Origin: Cyclobacteriaceae bacterium
GTDB lineage: Bacteria; Bacteroidota; Bacteroidia; Cytophagales; Cyclobacteriaceae
Assembly: GCA_020436085.1 (NCBI GenBank)
Contig: JAGQYM010000037.1
Span: 1-45,738 of the forward strand
Length of the DNA: 45,738 bases
Direction of reading: 5' to 3'
This document shows positions 15,509 through 23,330 of the stretch, one piece after another; within the stretch, counting starts at the first letter, position 1; each line of letters opens with the position of its first letter. The translations under genes and the position numbers were made by a program. The notes below the pieces were generated by a model. The model saw only the letters and a list, made by a program, of their open reading frames with translations, was not told the DNA's origin and made no database searches.

Positions 15509-18322
15509 CTATGATTTAGAGCTGGTGGATTTTCCCTTTCGCGTGCCACCGAGCCCAGCCATAGCAGCCGCTGCGCCCATCAAAGCAGTTCCTGATTGGT
15601 GACGATTGAGTGCAGAGTCTGTAAATATGCGAAGTCCAAGCTCAGGGCGATAGCCATGAATCTCTTTCACATCCAGGGCCTGCAAAAAATCCAGAATCTC
15701 TTTCGTCATCACCTGTCCTGGCACTAATACCGGAAAACCAGGCGGATAAGGAATCACAAAAGCTGCCGACACTAATTCTCTTCCTGAATCCATTAATGCC
15801 TGACATGATGTTAATTTCACGTATTCACATTTGTTTTCCTGATACGCGAGGAAATAAGCCTCTCTCATTCGGCCTCCAGGTATGCCCGCCACGGCCCTAA
15901 ATGAATCGTGGAAATGGCTGAAGTCGGGGAGAGGAGGAGCTTGGTCCGTTAGTGAATATATTTTGTCTTGGAGAATTCTATTCTCTTCAGGATTGAGGGA
16001 GTCAAATTGAATATCGATTTGCTCTGCAATTTTTAATAAGGCGCTGATGAGATAGCTGACAGAACTTCGGGTTGTACCAATGTTTGTCATGAAGAGCACA
16101 GAATTTCTTGACGTCTTATTGATCTGTATGTGAAACTGATCCATCAGATACTTGTTCTTGAAAGTATCTCCGTCTACTCCCGTGTTTCCGATGTGGAGGT
16201 TGATCTTAGTGGGATCAAGAACGAACTCATCATTCTCCCATGCGTTTTCCAATCGCTGCCAACCATGCTCCGGATGATAATACTCTGAAAGGCCCGACTG
16301 CCGATACTGATCTGGAATAATATCTTTGATGGTAAGTACTTTGAAATATTTTCTCAGCTTAGGATGATCGTTGATTTTTGCTCGAAGCAACATTGCCATT
16401 TCAATACTCTTCTCGACTAGCTCATAACCCTCGAATGAAACTTGCCTGCGACCAACATCGAGCGAGGCGAGGATTTGATAGTTCGCGGAAGTTGACGTGT
16501 GCGTCATGTAAGCTTCGTGAAAGGAGTTCTCCACTTTTCTTTCAAATTCCTCATCATAGATGTGAATCATCGATCCCTGACGAAGTGAAGTAAGTGTCTT
16601 GTGCGTGCTTTGTGTGGAGTAAACGCGAATCTTTACTAACTCTGGGTTCGGCATCCTGGGTACTTCTTGTCCACTTGCTTTGATATCTGCCAGATGTTTT
16701 TTGTATTGCTCTTTGTACTCCTCAGTTTTATACTTCTTGCAAAGTTTGTTGGCAACAAACATTGCTGTGCGTTGCCTGAAGGTGTGTGTGAAAGCAGCAA
16801 AACCAAACCAAGCTTCATCCCAAAGGAAGATCATGTCGGGTTTGATGGCCAGTACTTCTTCCATCACACGCTCTACGTTGTAAACAAGACCGTCAAAAGT
16901 GCAGTTGGTCAGCAGCAACATCTTTACGTGATCGAGCCTTCCAGCTTCTTTCAATACAAGTAACCTCTCTCTTATTTCAGAAAGGGGAACAGCGCCATAC
17001 ATTGAATATTTTTGAAGTGGGTACGAGTCTAGATACGTCACATACGCTCCGGACAATACCATACCATAATGATGGGATTTGTGACAGTCTCTATCAATCA
17101 ATACTACATCACCTGGCTCCACCAGCGCCTGCAGCACAATTTTATTTGAGGTAGAGGTTCCATTGGTAGCGAAGAATGTTCTCTTGGAGCCGAACGACTT
17201 CGCGGCCAACTCTTGCGCTTTCTTCAGAGGACCAGTCGGTTGGAGGAGAGAATCCAATCCGCCAGTGGTTGAAGAAGTTTCTGCAAGAAAAAGATTTCTG
17301 CCGTAAAACTCTCCAAAGTCATCCACCCAATTTGATTTGAAAATTGAGTTACCACGTGAGATGGGCATAGCGTGAAAAACTCCCGTTGGCTTCTGACTAT
17401 ATTCTTTTAGCGCAGTGTAAAATGGCGTAGCATAGCGGTCTTTAATTCCGCGAATGATACTGAGATGAAGTTCCTGTGCATCTTCTTTTCTGTAGAATAT
17501 TCTTTGAAATATTTTTAGAGCACTGTCAGGTAAACTGTTGACAGCATTGTCGGTCACATAATATATATCCAACTCTGGCCGCAACTGTCGAATGGCTTCT
17601 CCTAATAATATGCCAAGTTCATACTCTGGATTCTCCTCGTAGTCATATTTGAGAACATCTTTAACAAAGGGATTGAGTATTCCTTTCGTATTCTTCGACT
17701 TGAACTGGATCTCGTAGCGAATAACACATGCTTGAATGTTAGGATTTGCAACCAAAGCAATCAATGAATCTTGAAATGATTTGGCGTAAACCAATTGATA
17801 GATGAAGTGTTCTTTTGGATCTCTGACCTCAGCTAGTTTCTTAGAAATAACCTGCTCTTCACGAGAGGTGAGCTTGTCCACAAACAGAACTTCAAAATAT
17901 CTTCTCTTCGATTTCTGATCAGGTACACTTTTTTGTTCTTTTCCTTTCAGTAAATGGGCAAGCGAAAACGATTCGGGATCCTGCCGGTAGTCTTCACTCA
18001 CAAGTAGTCGCAAAACCTCTTTTATGGAATTACGCAGAATCTGAAATTCATCATTTTTCAGAAAGTCATTCAGCACATTCAAAAGATCTAAGCCTGGAAA
18101 TGCATAGTACTGTTCAATGTCACGTAGCGTTTTGAATGCACGGTTCATCTGGATTTTACCTTCATCCTGTTCAATCTTATTTTTTTTGCGGGCTAGCTGA
18201 TAGGCTTGCAGCTTGAGGTCCGTCCACAACTCCGTACGGAGTTGACTTATATTATAATAGTGTCCCTCATGATGATGAGCGCTTTTTCCGTTTGAATTGC
18301 TCTTTCCGTTAGTCATAGCCAT
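15509..18322 (-). CDS. Long Orn/Lys/Arg-type PLP-dependent decarboxylase
   Basis: This 937-residue protein contains the fold-type I major domain of Orn/Lys/Arg decarboxylases at roughly 330-700. Visible landmarks are TFFATNGTSTSNKIV (cofactor phosphate loop), DRDCHKSHHYG, FLWDEAWFGFA (Asp to the PLP pyridine nitrogen) and the Schiff-base Lys575 in STQSTHKTLTSL. A C-terminal domain with AAFVIPYPPGFPVLVPG matches the family. It is much longer than AdiA or CadA (about 710-760): about 300 residues precede the core and a Lys/Ser-rich tail ends it. The substrate could be arginine, lysine or ornithine and cannot be settled by eye; some relatives carry out oxidative decarboxylation. It lies 12 nt after the VOC gene and directly precedes the permease. 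Confidence 0.9.
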   Translation of the reverse strand: MAMTNGKSNSNGKSAHHHEGHYYNISQLRTELWTDLKLQAYQLARKKNKIEQDEGKIQMNRAFKTLRDIEQYYAFPGLDLLNVLNDFLKNDEFQILRNSIKEVLRLLVSEDYRQDPESFSLAHLLKGKEQKSVPDQKSKRRYFEVLFVDKLTSREEQVISKKLAEVRDPKEHFIYQLVYAKSFQDSLIALVANPNIQACVIRYEIQFKSKNTKGILNPFVKDVLKYDYEENPEYELGILLGEAIRQLRPELDIYYVTDNAVNSLPDSALKIFQRIFYRKEDAQELHLSIIRGIKDRYATPFYTALKEYSQKPTGVFHAMPISRGNSIFKSNWVDDFGEFYGRNLFLAETSSTTGGLDSLLQPTGPLKKAQELAAKSFGSKRTFFATNGTSTSNKIVLQALVEPGDVVLIDRDCHKSHHYGMVLSGAYVTYLDSYPLQKYSMYGAVPLSEIRERLLVLKEAGRLDHVKMLLLTNCTFDGLVYNVERVMEEVLAIKPDMIFLWDEAWFGFAAFTHTFRQRTAMFVANKLCKKYKTEEYKEQYKKHLADIKASGQEVPRMPNPELVKIRVYSTQSTHKTLTSLRQGSMIHIYDEEFERKVENSFHEAYMTHTSTSANYQILASLDVGRRQVSFEGYELVEKSIEMAMLLRAKINDHPKLRKYFKVLTIKDIIPDQYRQSGLSEYYHPEHGWQRLENAWENDEFVLDPTKINLHIGNTGVDGDTFKNKYLMDQFHIQINKTSRNSVLFMTNIGTTRSSVSYLISALLKIAEQIDIQFDSLNPEENRILQDKIYSLTDQAPPLPDFSHFHDSFRAVAGIPGGRMREAYFLAYQENKCEYVKLTSCQALMDSGRELVSAAFVIPYPPGFPVLVPGQVMTKEILDFLQALDVKEIHGYRPELGLRIFTDSALNRHQSGTALMGAAAAMAGLGGTRKGKSTSSKS

Positions 18323-18334
18323 CGCAGATCATTT

Positions 18335-18745
18335 TTAATTCTTGGAATGTAAAGCCAGGCGATTTCCCTCCGTGTCCATAAATAGGGCGAAGTAACCGAC
18401 TGCATCGTTGATCAAAGTTTTTCCCATGATGACACGTCCTCCCGCAGGTTCCACACGCGATAACACCACGTCAAGGTCTTTACCTCCATTCAGATATAAT
18501 AAAGGACCGGTTGTGTTTGGCGTGCACCCTTCACCCGTTACTACCGCGCCACCTATTCCATTCTTTGCCGGAAAGAAAGCCATCGAGTACCCGTTAATTT
18601 CTGTGGAGTCCATTTCAATAGCGTAGATCTGACTATAAAATGAAACAGCTCGTTCAAAATTGTAAGCTGGTATTTCAAACCAGTTGACAAAGTGTTTCAG
18701 ATTAAGGGGCTTTTCTTTTTTCGCATGCTTCACAGACGTTTTCAT
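18335..18745 (-). CDS. VOC-family (glyoxalase/bleomycin-resistance fold) protein
   Basis: This 136-residue protein is a single VOC-superfamily unit. It shows FVNWFEIPAYNFERAVSFYSQ near the start (about 19-39) and DTEGNRLAL near the end, the usual edges of the two beta-alpha-beta-beta-beta modules. A Lys-rich stretch of about 16 residues precedes the fold. Members bind a divalent metal and act as lyases, isomerases, dioxygenases or binding proteins, so no reaction can be assigned. It lies between the amidase (28-nt gap) and the decarboxylase (12-nt gap). Detoxifying a reactive aldehyde made by the pathway is one possibility, but this is inference. Confidence 0.82.
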   Translation of the reverse strand: MKTSVKHAKKEKPLNLKHFVNWFEIPAYNFERAVSFYSQIYAIEMDSTEINGYSMAFFPAKNGIGGAVVTGEGCTPNTTGPLLYLNGGKDLDVVLSRVEPAGGRVIMGKTLINDAVGYFALFMDTEGNRLALHSKN

Positions 18746-18773
18746 GTTCGCTGACTTTATGTTAACTCATTTT

Positions 18774-19703
18774 CTATATCTTCAATTTATTCCACCAGGG
18801 TGTAGCCACAGTTTGTTCCTCGTTGTTTGACTGCAGCACTTCAGTGATTTGTTCAAACCTTGTCGGCTTATGTAGTTTTCCAAGCGTATTCAGGTAAGGA
18901 AGTTGTGCTCCTTGTTGATAGATTTCAAATTTGATATTTCTATCTCTAAAGCTTTTGAGTGGTTGACCTAACCGAAGCACTCCCATTTCACGGCTTCTCT
19001 TCACCCGATCCATATCAATCTCGATCGGAATTAGTTCCTCTCCAGTACTGGCCTGATGCAATACCCTTCCATCGGGGCCGCAGATAATCGATCGGCCGGT
19101 GCCACCATCACCAAGTCCGTTGATATCGAAAATGAAACATTGGTTGGTGGCGGCTGTAGCCTGGACGATCGAAAGCTCTATGTCGCGGTCGATAGTTGCC
19201 GTCAGTGTTGGATGCAGTATCACTTCTACTCCGTTGACGGCAAGTGTTCTTGAAGTTTCAGGGAACCACATGTCGTAGCAAATCGTGAGGCCGAACCTCC
19301 CGATTTTGGGCACATCCCAAATTAAAAACTCATCACCTCCGGTTACACCTACTTCGTACGGGTAAAACGGAAACATTTTATTATAACGGCCTACAACTTC
19401 TCCCTGCGGGTTGATTACCGTTGCCGTGTTGTAGATTTTATCTTCTTTCTTTTGGAACATGGTTCCAGGCACCAACCAGATGCCATGTTTTTTTGCCAGT
19501 TCACAAAACTCATTCTCCACGTCATTGGGAAAATCCATGGCGTGATAGGTGAGTGGTCCAAACGGGCACAATTCGCTGAACATCACCATTTGTACCCATG
19601 GATAGACTGACATCATCACGTCAACCTTGTGTTTCATGATTGGCACATTACTGTGGCTGGCCGAAACGTGCATCTGAATCCCCGCAATCGAAAATGGCGT
19701 CAT
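18774..19703 (-). CDS. Carbon-nitrogen hydrolase (nitrilase superfamily) amidase
   Basis: This 309-residue cytoplasmic enzyme hydrolyses a non-peptide C-N bond of an amide or carbamoyl compound. The catalytic set of the superfamily is complete: Glu44 in MFSELCPFG, Lys109 in YNKMFPFYPYE, Glu117 in the same block and the nucleophile Cys142 in TICYDMWFPE. The K..P..P.E spacing is reminiscent of aliphatic amidases. Related enzymes act on N-carbamoylputrescine, 5-aminovaleramide or 4-guanidinobutyramide, all products of basic amino-acid breakdown, which fits the neighbouring decarboxylase and aminotransferase; which one applies is unknown. It starts 1 nt after the aminotransferase stop, so translation is probably coupled. 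Confidence 0.9.
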   Translation of the reverse strand: MTPFSIAGIQMHVSASHSNVPIMKHKVDVMMSVYPWVQMVMFSELCPFGPLTYHAMDFPNDVENEFCELAKKHGIWLVPGTMFQKKEDKIYNTATVINPQGEVVGRYNKMFPFYPYEVGVTGGDEFLIWDVPKIGRFGLTICYDMWFPETSRTLAVNGVEVILHPTLTATIDRDIELSIVQATAATNQCFIFDINGLGDGGTGRSIICGPDGRVLHQASTGEELIPIEIDMDRVKRSREMGVLRLGQPLKSFRDRNIKFEIYQQGAQLPYLNTLGKLHKPTRFEQITEVLQSNNEEQTVATPWWNKLKI

Positions 19704-19704
19704 C

Positions 19705-21039
19705 CTAGTTCGAAATTTTTATAAGTTCTTCTTCAATAATATCAAGCCCACGATTCAGTAGCTCCTCTGAGATGACCAACGGGCTTAGAATGCGGATCAC
19801 GTTTTTATAAGTACCTGCACTTAATAATATAACACCTCGGTCAAGGCATGCTTTGGTAAGCCTGGTCACGGTGTCTTCATCGGGTTGTGATGGATCACCG
19901 TTCTTCACGAATTCGATGGCCTGCATTGCGCCCAACCCACGCACGTCACCTATTGCCGAACATTGCTTCTTCAACTTTTGAAAACGTTCGTTTACGATCT
20001 GGCTCACTTTGCTTGCTTTCGCGTTGAGGTCGATCTCCTCCATATACTTAATAGTGGCAAGCGAAGCGGCACAGCAAACCGGATTTCCAAGGTAGGTTCC
20101 ACCAATTGAGCCTACTGCAGCTGCGTCCATCACTTCCTGTTTTCCAATGACTGCACCTATCGGCATTCCCGATCCCATTGATTTGGCCCAGGTGGATATG
20201 TCAGGTGCAACACCGTAATGTTCATGCGCAGCCCACTTTCCGGTACGACAGAATCCGCTTTGCACTTCATCGAAGATCAACATGATTCCATGCTTGTCGC
20301 AAAACTCACGAAGCCCTTGAATATATTTTTTTGGAGCCACGTTGAATCCTCCTTCCCCCTGAACCAACTCCAAAATAATAGCGGCCACATCGTTCACATC
20401 TACCATGGAATGAGTCGCATCCTCCATGCGAGCTAGTTCCTGTGCCGAAAACTCATCTTCCGTCATTCCCTGGCCATTGTGGTAATAATTTGGAAAGGGT
20501 AAGCGATAGACCTCTGGCGCGAAAGGTCCGCAGTTGGTTTTGTAGTTGATTTTGGAAGTGAGGGTCATTGCCATCATCGATCGGCCATGGAAGGCCTCTG
20601 TGAAGCAGATTACAGCTGACCTCTTGGTCGCCTGACGGGCGATTTTTATGGCGTTTTCTACGGATTCTGCACCTGTATTGGTGAGCATCACCTTAGTCTT
20701 TTTGCCGTGGGGAATCAGCTCTGCCAATTTCTCTGCGAGTTCCAGATAGGGCTCATAGGTGGAGATATTAAAGCAAGCGTGAATAAGTTTTGCTGCCTGA
20801 TCCTGTATGGCCTTTACCACCGGCTCAGGACAATGCCCAGCATTGAGCACACCGATACCGCCTCCAAAGTCTATCAGTTGATTTCCATCTGCATCTAAAA
20901 TGGTTCCATCCTTGGCACTTACCGCTGTTGAGGGAACGAACACACTCACACCGTTAGCCACCACGGCCTTTCTTCTTTCGATGAGTGCCTGCGTTTTTTT
21001 GAATGATAATGTTTTTGATTCCGTTGTCGCGCTTTCCAT
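19705..21039 (-). CDS. Class III omega-aminotransferase, GabT/DavT-like
   Basis: This 444-residue protein is a PLP-dependent class III aminotransferase similar to 4-aminobutyrate/5-aminovalerate aminotransferases. Features in order: DADGNQLIDFGGGIGVLNAGH, TNTGAESVENAIKIAR (phosphate loop), AFHGRSMMAMTLT, FDEVQSGFCRTGK (Asp to the pyridine ring) and Lys286 in STWAKSMGSG. The reaction is transfer of a terminal amino group to an oxoacid, giving a semialdehyde. It is the first gene of the seven-gene operon and follows a plausible promoter. Assignment to GABA, aminovalerate, putrescine or ornithine is not possible from motifs alone; gabT is used for similarity only. Confidence 0.92.
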   Translation of the reverse strand: MESATTESKTLSFKKTQALIERRKAVVANGVSVFVPSTAVSAKDGTILDADGNQLIDFGGGIGVLNAGHCPEPVVKAIQDQAAKLIHACFNISTYEPYLELAEKLAELIPHGKKTKVMLTNTGAESVENAIKIARQATKRSAVICFTEAFHGRSMMAMTLTSKINYKTNCGPFAPEVYRLPFPNYYHNGQGMTEDEFSAQELARMEDATHSMVDVNDVAAIILELVQGEGGFNVAPKKYIQGLREFCDKHGIMLIFDEVQSGFCRTGKWAAHEHYGVAPDISTWAKSMGSGMPIGAVIGKQEVMDAAAVGSIGGTYLGNPVCCAASLATIKYMEEIDLNAKASKVSQIVNERFQKLKKQCSAIGDVRGLGAMQAIEFVKNGDPSQPDEDTVTRLTKACLDRGVILLSAGTYKNVIRILSPLVISEELLNRGLDIIEEELIKISN

Positions 21040-21090
21040 GTGCTCTGATTATTTCTAAAGTGGTTTAAGTTGATATCACACAATTGTACT

Positions 21091-21121
21091 CAAAATTATC
21101 ACGAATCTTAGCGGCACCAGA
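21091..21121 (-). promoter_or_regulatory. Bacteroidota-type promoter of the seven-gene operon
   Basis: Read on the minus strand: TCTG (21121-21118, 3 of 4 bases of the -33 TTTG), 19 nt, then TAATTTTG (21098-21091), a full match to TAnnTTTG. Transcription would start near 21084, leaving a leader of about 45 nt before the aminotransferase ATG. Confidence 0.55.
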
Positions 21122-21123
21122 TG

Positions 21124-21240
21124 TCACCGATTAATCGCTGCTTGAATTTGTTTTTCACCGACCTGCTTCTTGTCCTTCGCCACGAATGCACTCAGGGTAG
21201 TTGAGCCAACTGGAAGAGTCGGTTCATAATATACTAACAT
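21124..21240 (-). CDS. Possible 38-residue small protein or gene remnant
   Basis: An ATG at 21240 opens 38 codons ending in TGA at 21126-21124. The peptide begins MLVYYEPTLPVGSTT and ends in a charged, soluble stretch (AKDKKQVGEKQIQAAINR) with ordinary codon choice. It lies between the membrane-protein gene and the operon promoter, so it would not be an operon leader peptide. No family is recognised. It could be the decayed 3' end of an older gene. Confidence 0.2.
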   Translation of the reverse strand: MLVYYEPTLPVGSTTLSAFVAKDKKQVGEKQIQAAINR

Positions 21241-21251
21241 TTATGGCTAAA

Positions 21252-21268
21252 AGCCACGAAAAATGGCT
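21252..21268 (-). terminator. Weak hairpin after the small membrane-protein gene
   Basis: A 5-bp stem (21264-21268 with 21252-21256) with a 7-nt loop is followed, on the minus strand, by TTT. It lies 12 nt beyond the stop of the gene ending at 21281. The stem is short, so this is tentative. Confidence 0.3.
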
Positions 21269-21280
21269 ATTTTGGAGGTT

Positions 21281-21856
21281 TTAGGTGATTAGCCATGCGT
21301 CCCAGTTCACAATTATAGAGACGATCACTGTAGCCACCCATGCAAGAACGATGACCTTGTGCACCCATTCGCTGATGCCTTGGAGAAACGCGGCAAAACC
21401 GAGCACAGCAATTATGACAATTTGTAGTGCGACTCCTTCAATCCCATTGCCTGCAAATGCAAAGTTTTCTACGGCTGAAAGAAATGCGAAGCACACAATG
21501 ACCGCGAAGAATTTTTTGTAGTTCGCTAAGTAGAATTCTTTGTAGTCGAGTTCGATATCATCATGACCATGTGCTGGAAAGAGTAACCTGGCGAGAATGA
21601 AAAGATTAATCGGATACAGACTGATGAATAGAAATGTGGGAAGTCTCCAGGTGTCAATTGTCCGCAGGTCATATATGTTCCACCATTCCTGAATATGCAA
21701 AAAGAAGATAATCACCATCCACAGCGTGTGAGGCCAATAGAGTTTTACACGCTTCCAATGATGAATGATGTCAGCAATTCCCGTTACGATCTGCGTGATA
21801 CCCAATCCTAAAATGATGGAAATGAGAACACTTACATATTCAAATGGACTGAGCAT
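21281..21856 (-). CDS. Integral membrane protein of unknown function
   Basis: This 191-residue protein is almost entirely hydrophobic, with about six membrane helices: near residues 8-28, 43-60, 72-92, 113-135, 140-160 and 167-188. A conserved-looking loop, HIQEWWNIYDLRTIDTW, lies between helices 2 and 3, and a charged loop (HGHDDIELDYKEFY) between 3 and 4. I do not recognise a named family or any catalytic motif. It is divergent from actA and is followed by the decay region before the aminotransferase operon. A perfect 10-bp inverted repeat lies just ahead of its start codon and may control it. Confidence 0.75.
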   Translation of the reverse strand: MLSPFEYVSVLISIILGLGITQIVTGIADIIHHWKRVKLYWPHTLWMVIIFFLHIQEWWNIYDLRTIDTWRLPTFLFISLYPINLFILARLLFPAHGHDDIELDYKEFYLANYKKFFAVIVCFAFLSAVENFAFAGNGIEGVALQIVIIAVLGFAAFLQGISEWVHKVIVLAWVATVIVSIIVNWDAWLIT

Positions 21857-21861
21857 GGGAA

Positions 21862-21887
21862 AATGAATTTAGCTATTTAAATTCATT
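21862..21887. promoter_or_regulatory. 10-bp perfect inverted repeat ahead of the membrane-protein start
   Basis: AATGAATTTA (21862-21871) and TAAATTCATT (21878-21887) are exact reverse complements separated by 6 nt. It begins 5 nt upstream of the minus-strand start codon at 21856, in the region between this gene and actA, so it could be an operator or a leader hairpin. Confidence 0.5.
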
Positions 21888-21997
21888 CTAAATTGACATC
21901 AAGGAAGTGAAAATTTGATGGTCGGGATGAAGAAATTACAGAGTCGATTGCATGTACCAAAAGTGCCCAAAATAATACCTCCGACCGCAAAAATTTG

Positions 21998-22028
21998 TTT
22001 GAAATAATACATTACGAATGTAGATTTG
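21998..22028 (+). promoter_or_regulatory. Bacteroidota-type promoter of the act-cox operon
   Basis: TTTG at 21998-22001, a 19-nt spacer, and TAGATTTG at 22021-22028 match both boxes of the Bacteroidota primary promoter (TTTG, 19-21 nt, TAnnTTTG). Transcription should start near 22035, about 33 nt before the actA ATG. Confidence 0.75.
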
Positions 22029-22067
22029 TGCCACTCCGTATAAAAGCGGACACCTAAACAAATCACG

Positions 22068-23294
22068 ATGACGCACCAAATCTCTGGTTTATTAAAGAAT
22101 CTCGCCTCAGCCCTTCTCATAGTTCTAAGTTTTACATCGTTTGCACAGGAAATTTCTTCAGACCCCGCTGTAGTTGCTGATGGGGCAGCGCTATTTGATG
22201 CCAACTGTAAGGCTTGTCACCGGGTGAAGCAAAAACTTATAGGTCCTGCGCTGGCTGGCGTATATGACCGCGCTCCATCTCTGGATTGGATCAAGAATTT
22301 CGTTCGGAATTCATCCAAAGTCATTGCCAGTGGAGACGAGTATGCAAACAAAATCTATGAAGAGAATGGCAAGACATTAATGACGGCTTTCACTTCCTTC
22401 AGCGATGATCAGATTATGTCGATCATGGCCTACGTGAAAGCGGAAGCGGAGAAACCTGACGAAGCACCTGCGGCAACAGCTGGGGGTGGAGATGGTGCCG
22501 GACAGCCCTCATTACCAACGACTTACCTTAATGCCATTCTTATCGGAATGGTTATAATCCTGGTTCTGCTACTCGTTATTCTTGGATTGATCATCAATGC
22601 GCTCAAACGTTATCTGGATCAAAAGGACCTGAGCGAAGAGGACAGAGAAGTAGTTCATTCGCCATTTACCCTGGGTACAGTTATGCGAAGCCCCGGGTTC
22701 GTTTTTGTAGTGGTGTTCATTGTAGCATGCGTTTCATTCAAAACAATAATCGATGGACTGTATTCGATAGGGGTGCAGCAAGGCTATCAGCCAAAGCAGC
22801 CCATCGCATTCTCACACAAGGTGCATGCGGGTCAATACGAGATTGAGTGTAAATATTGTCATACCGGTGCAATGAAAGGACGCAGCGCCAATATCCCATC
22901 TCCTAACATCTGTATGAATTGCCATACACAAATAAGGAAGGGAACCATCACCGGTGAATCGGAAATTGCAAAGATCGTGGCCGCTGTTGAGAATAACAGG
23001 CCAATTGAGTGGGTAAGAATCCACAATCTGCCAGACTTGGCATATTTCAATCACTCGCAGCACGTGAATGTGGGGGGCATTGAATGTCAGACCTGCCATG
23101 GTCCAATTCAGGAGATGGATGTTGTTAAGCAATATTCATTGCTTACCATGGGCTGGTGTATTGATTGCCACAGAAAGACTGATGTGAATACAAAAGGCAA
23201 TGCCTACTACGACAACCTACTGGAACTCCACAATAATAAGGCAATGAAAGTGGAGGATATTGGTGGGCTTGAGTGTGCAAAGTGTCACTATTAA
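22068..23294 (+). CDS. actA: Alternative complex III subunit ActA, multiheme cytochrome c with extra N-terminal monoheme domain
   Basis: This 408-residue protein is the cytochrome subunit of the quinol-oxidising alternative complex III, facing the periplasm. After a signal peptide (1-26, cut after FA) comes a class I cytochrome c domain with CKACH at 47-51 and probable axial Met105, then an Ala/Gly/Pro linker (about 130-150), a helix (about 155-177), a cytoplasmic loop, a second helix (about 209-232) and the pentaheme domain with CKYCH, CMNCH, CQTCH, CIDCH and CAKCH. That makes six heme sites, one more than the pentaheme core of the classic subunit. It opens the act-cox operon behind a good promoter; actB follows after 36 nt. 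The extra domain may carry electrons to the oxidase (inference). Confidence 0.93.
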   Translation: MTHQISGLLKNLASALLIVLSFTSFAQEISSDPAVVADGAALFDANCKACHRVKQKLIGPALAGVYDRAPSLDWIKNFVRNSSKVIASGDEYANKIYEENGKTLMTAFTSFSDDQIMSIMAYVKAEAEKPDEAPAATAGGGDGAGQPSLPTTYLNAILIGMVIILVLLLVILGLIINALKRYLDQKDLSEEDREVVHSPFTLGTVMRSPGFVFVVVFIVACVSFKTIIDGLYSIGVQQGYQPKQPIAFSHKVHAGQYEIECKYCHTGAMKGRSANIPSPNICMNCHTQIRKGTITGESEIAKIVAAVENNRPIEWVRIHNLPDLAYFNHSQHVNVGGIECQTCHGPIQEMDVVKQYSLLTMGWCIDCHRKTDVNTKGNAYYDNLLELHNNKAMKVEDIGGLECAKCHY

Positions 23295-23330
23295 TAAAGA
23301 TACAATTCGATTTTTGGACTTAGATAAAGT

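Noticed and set aside
15505-15549. GTG start for the permease, 15 residues upstream
   Set aside because: It would overlap the decarboxylase by 41 nt and adds a charged segment not seen in the family; ATG 15504 has AGGTGG before it and a 4-nt gap like other genes of the operon.
21899-22204. A 101-codon minus-strand frame across the actA start
   Set aside because: It covers the actA promoter and signal-peptide region antisense, shows no family pattern, and its N-terminus is the reverse of the cytochrome coding sequence.
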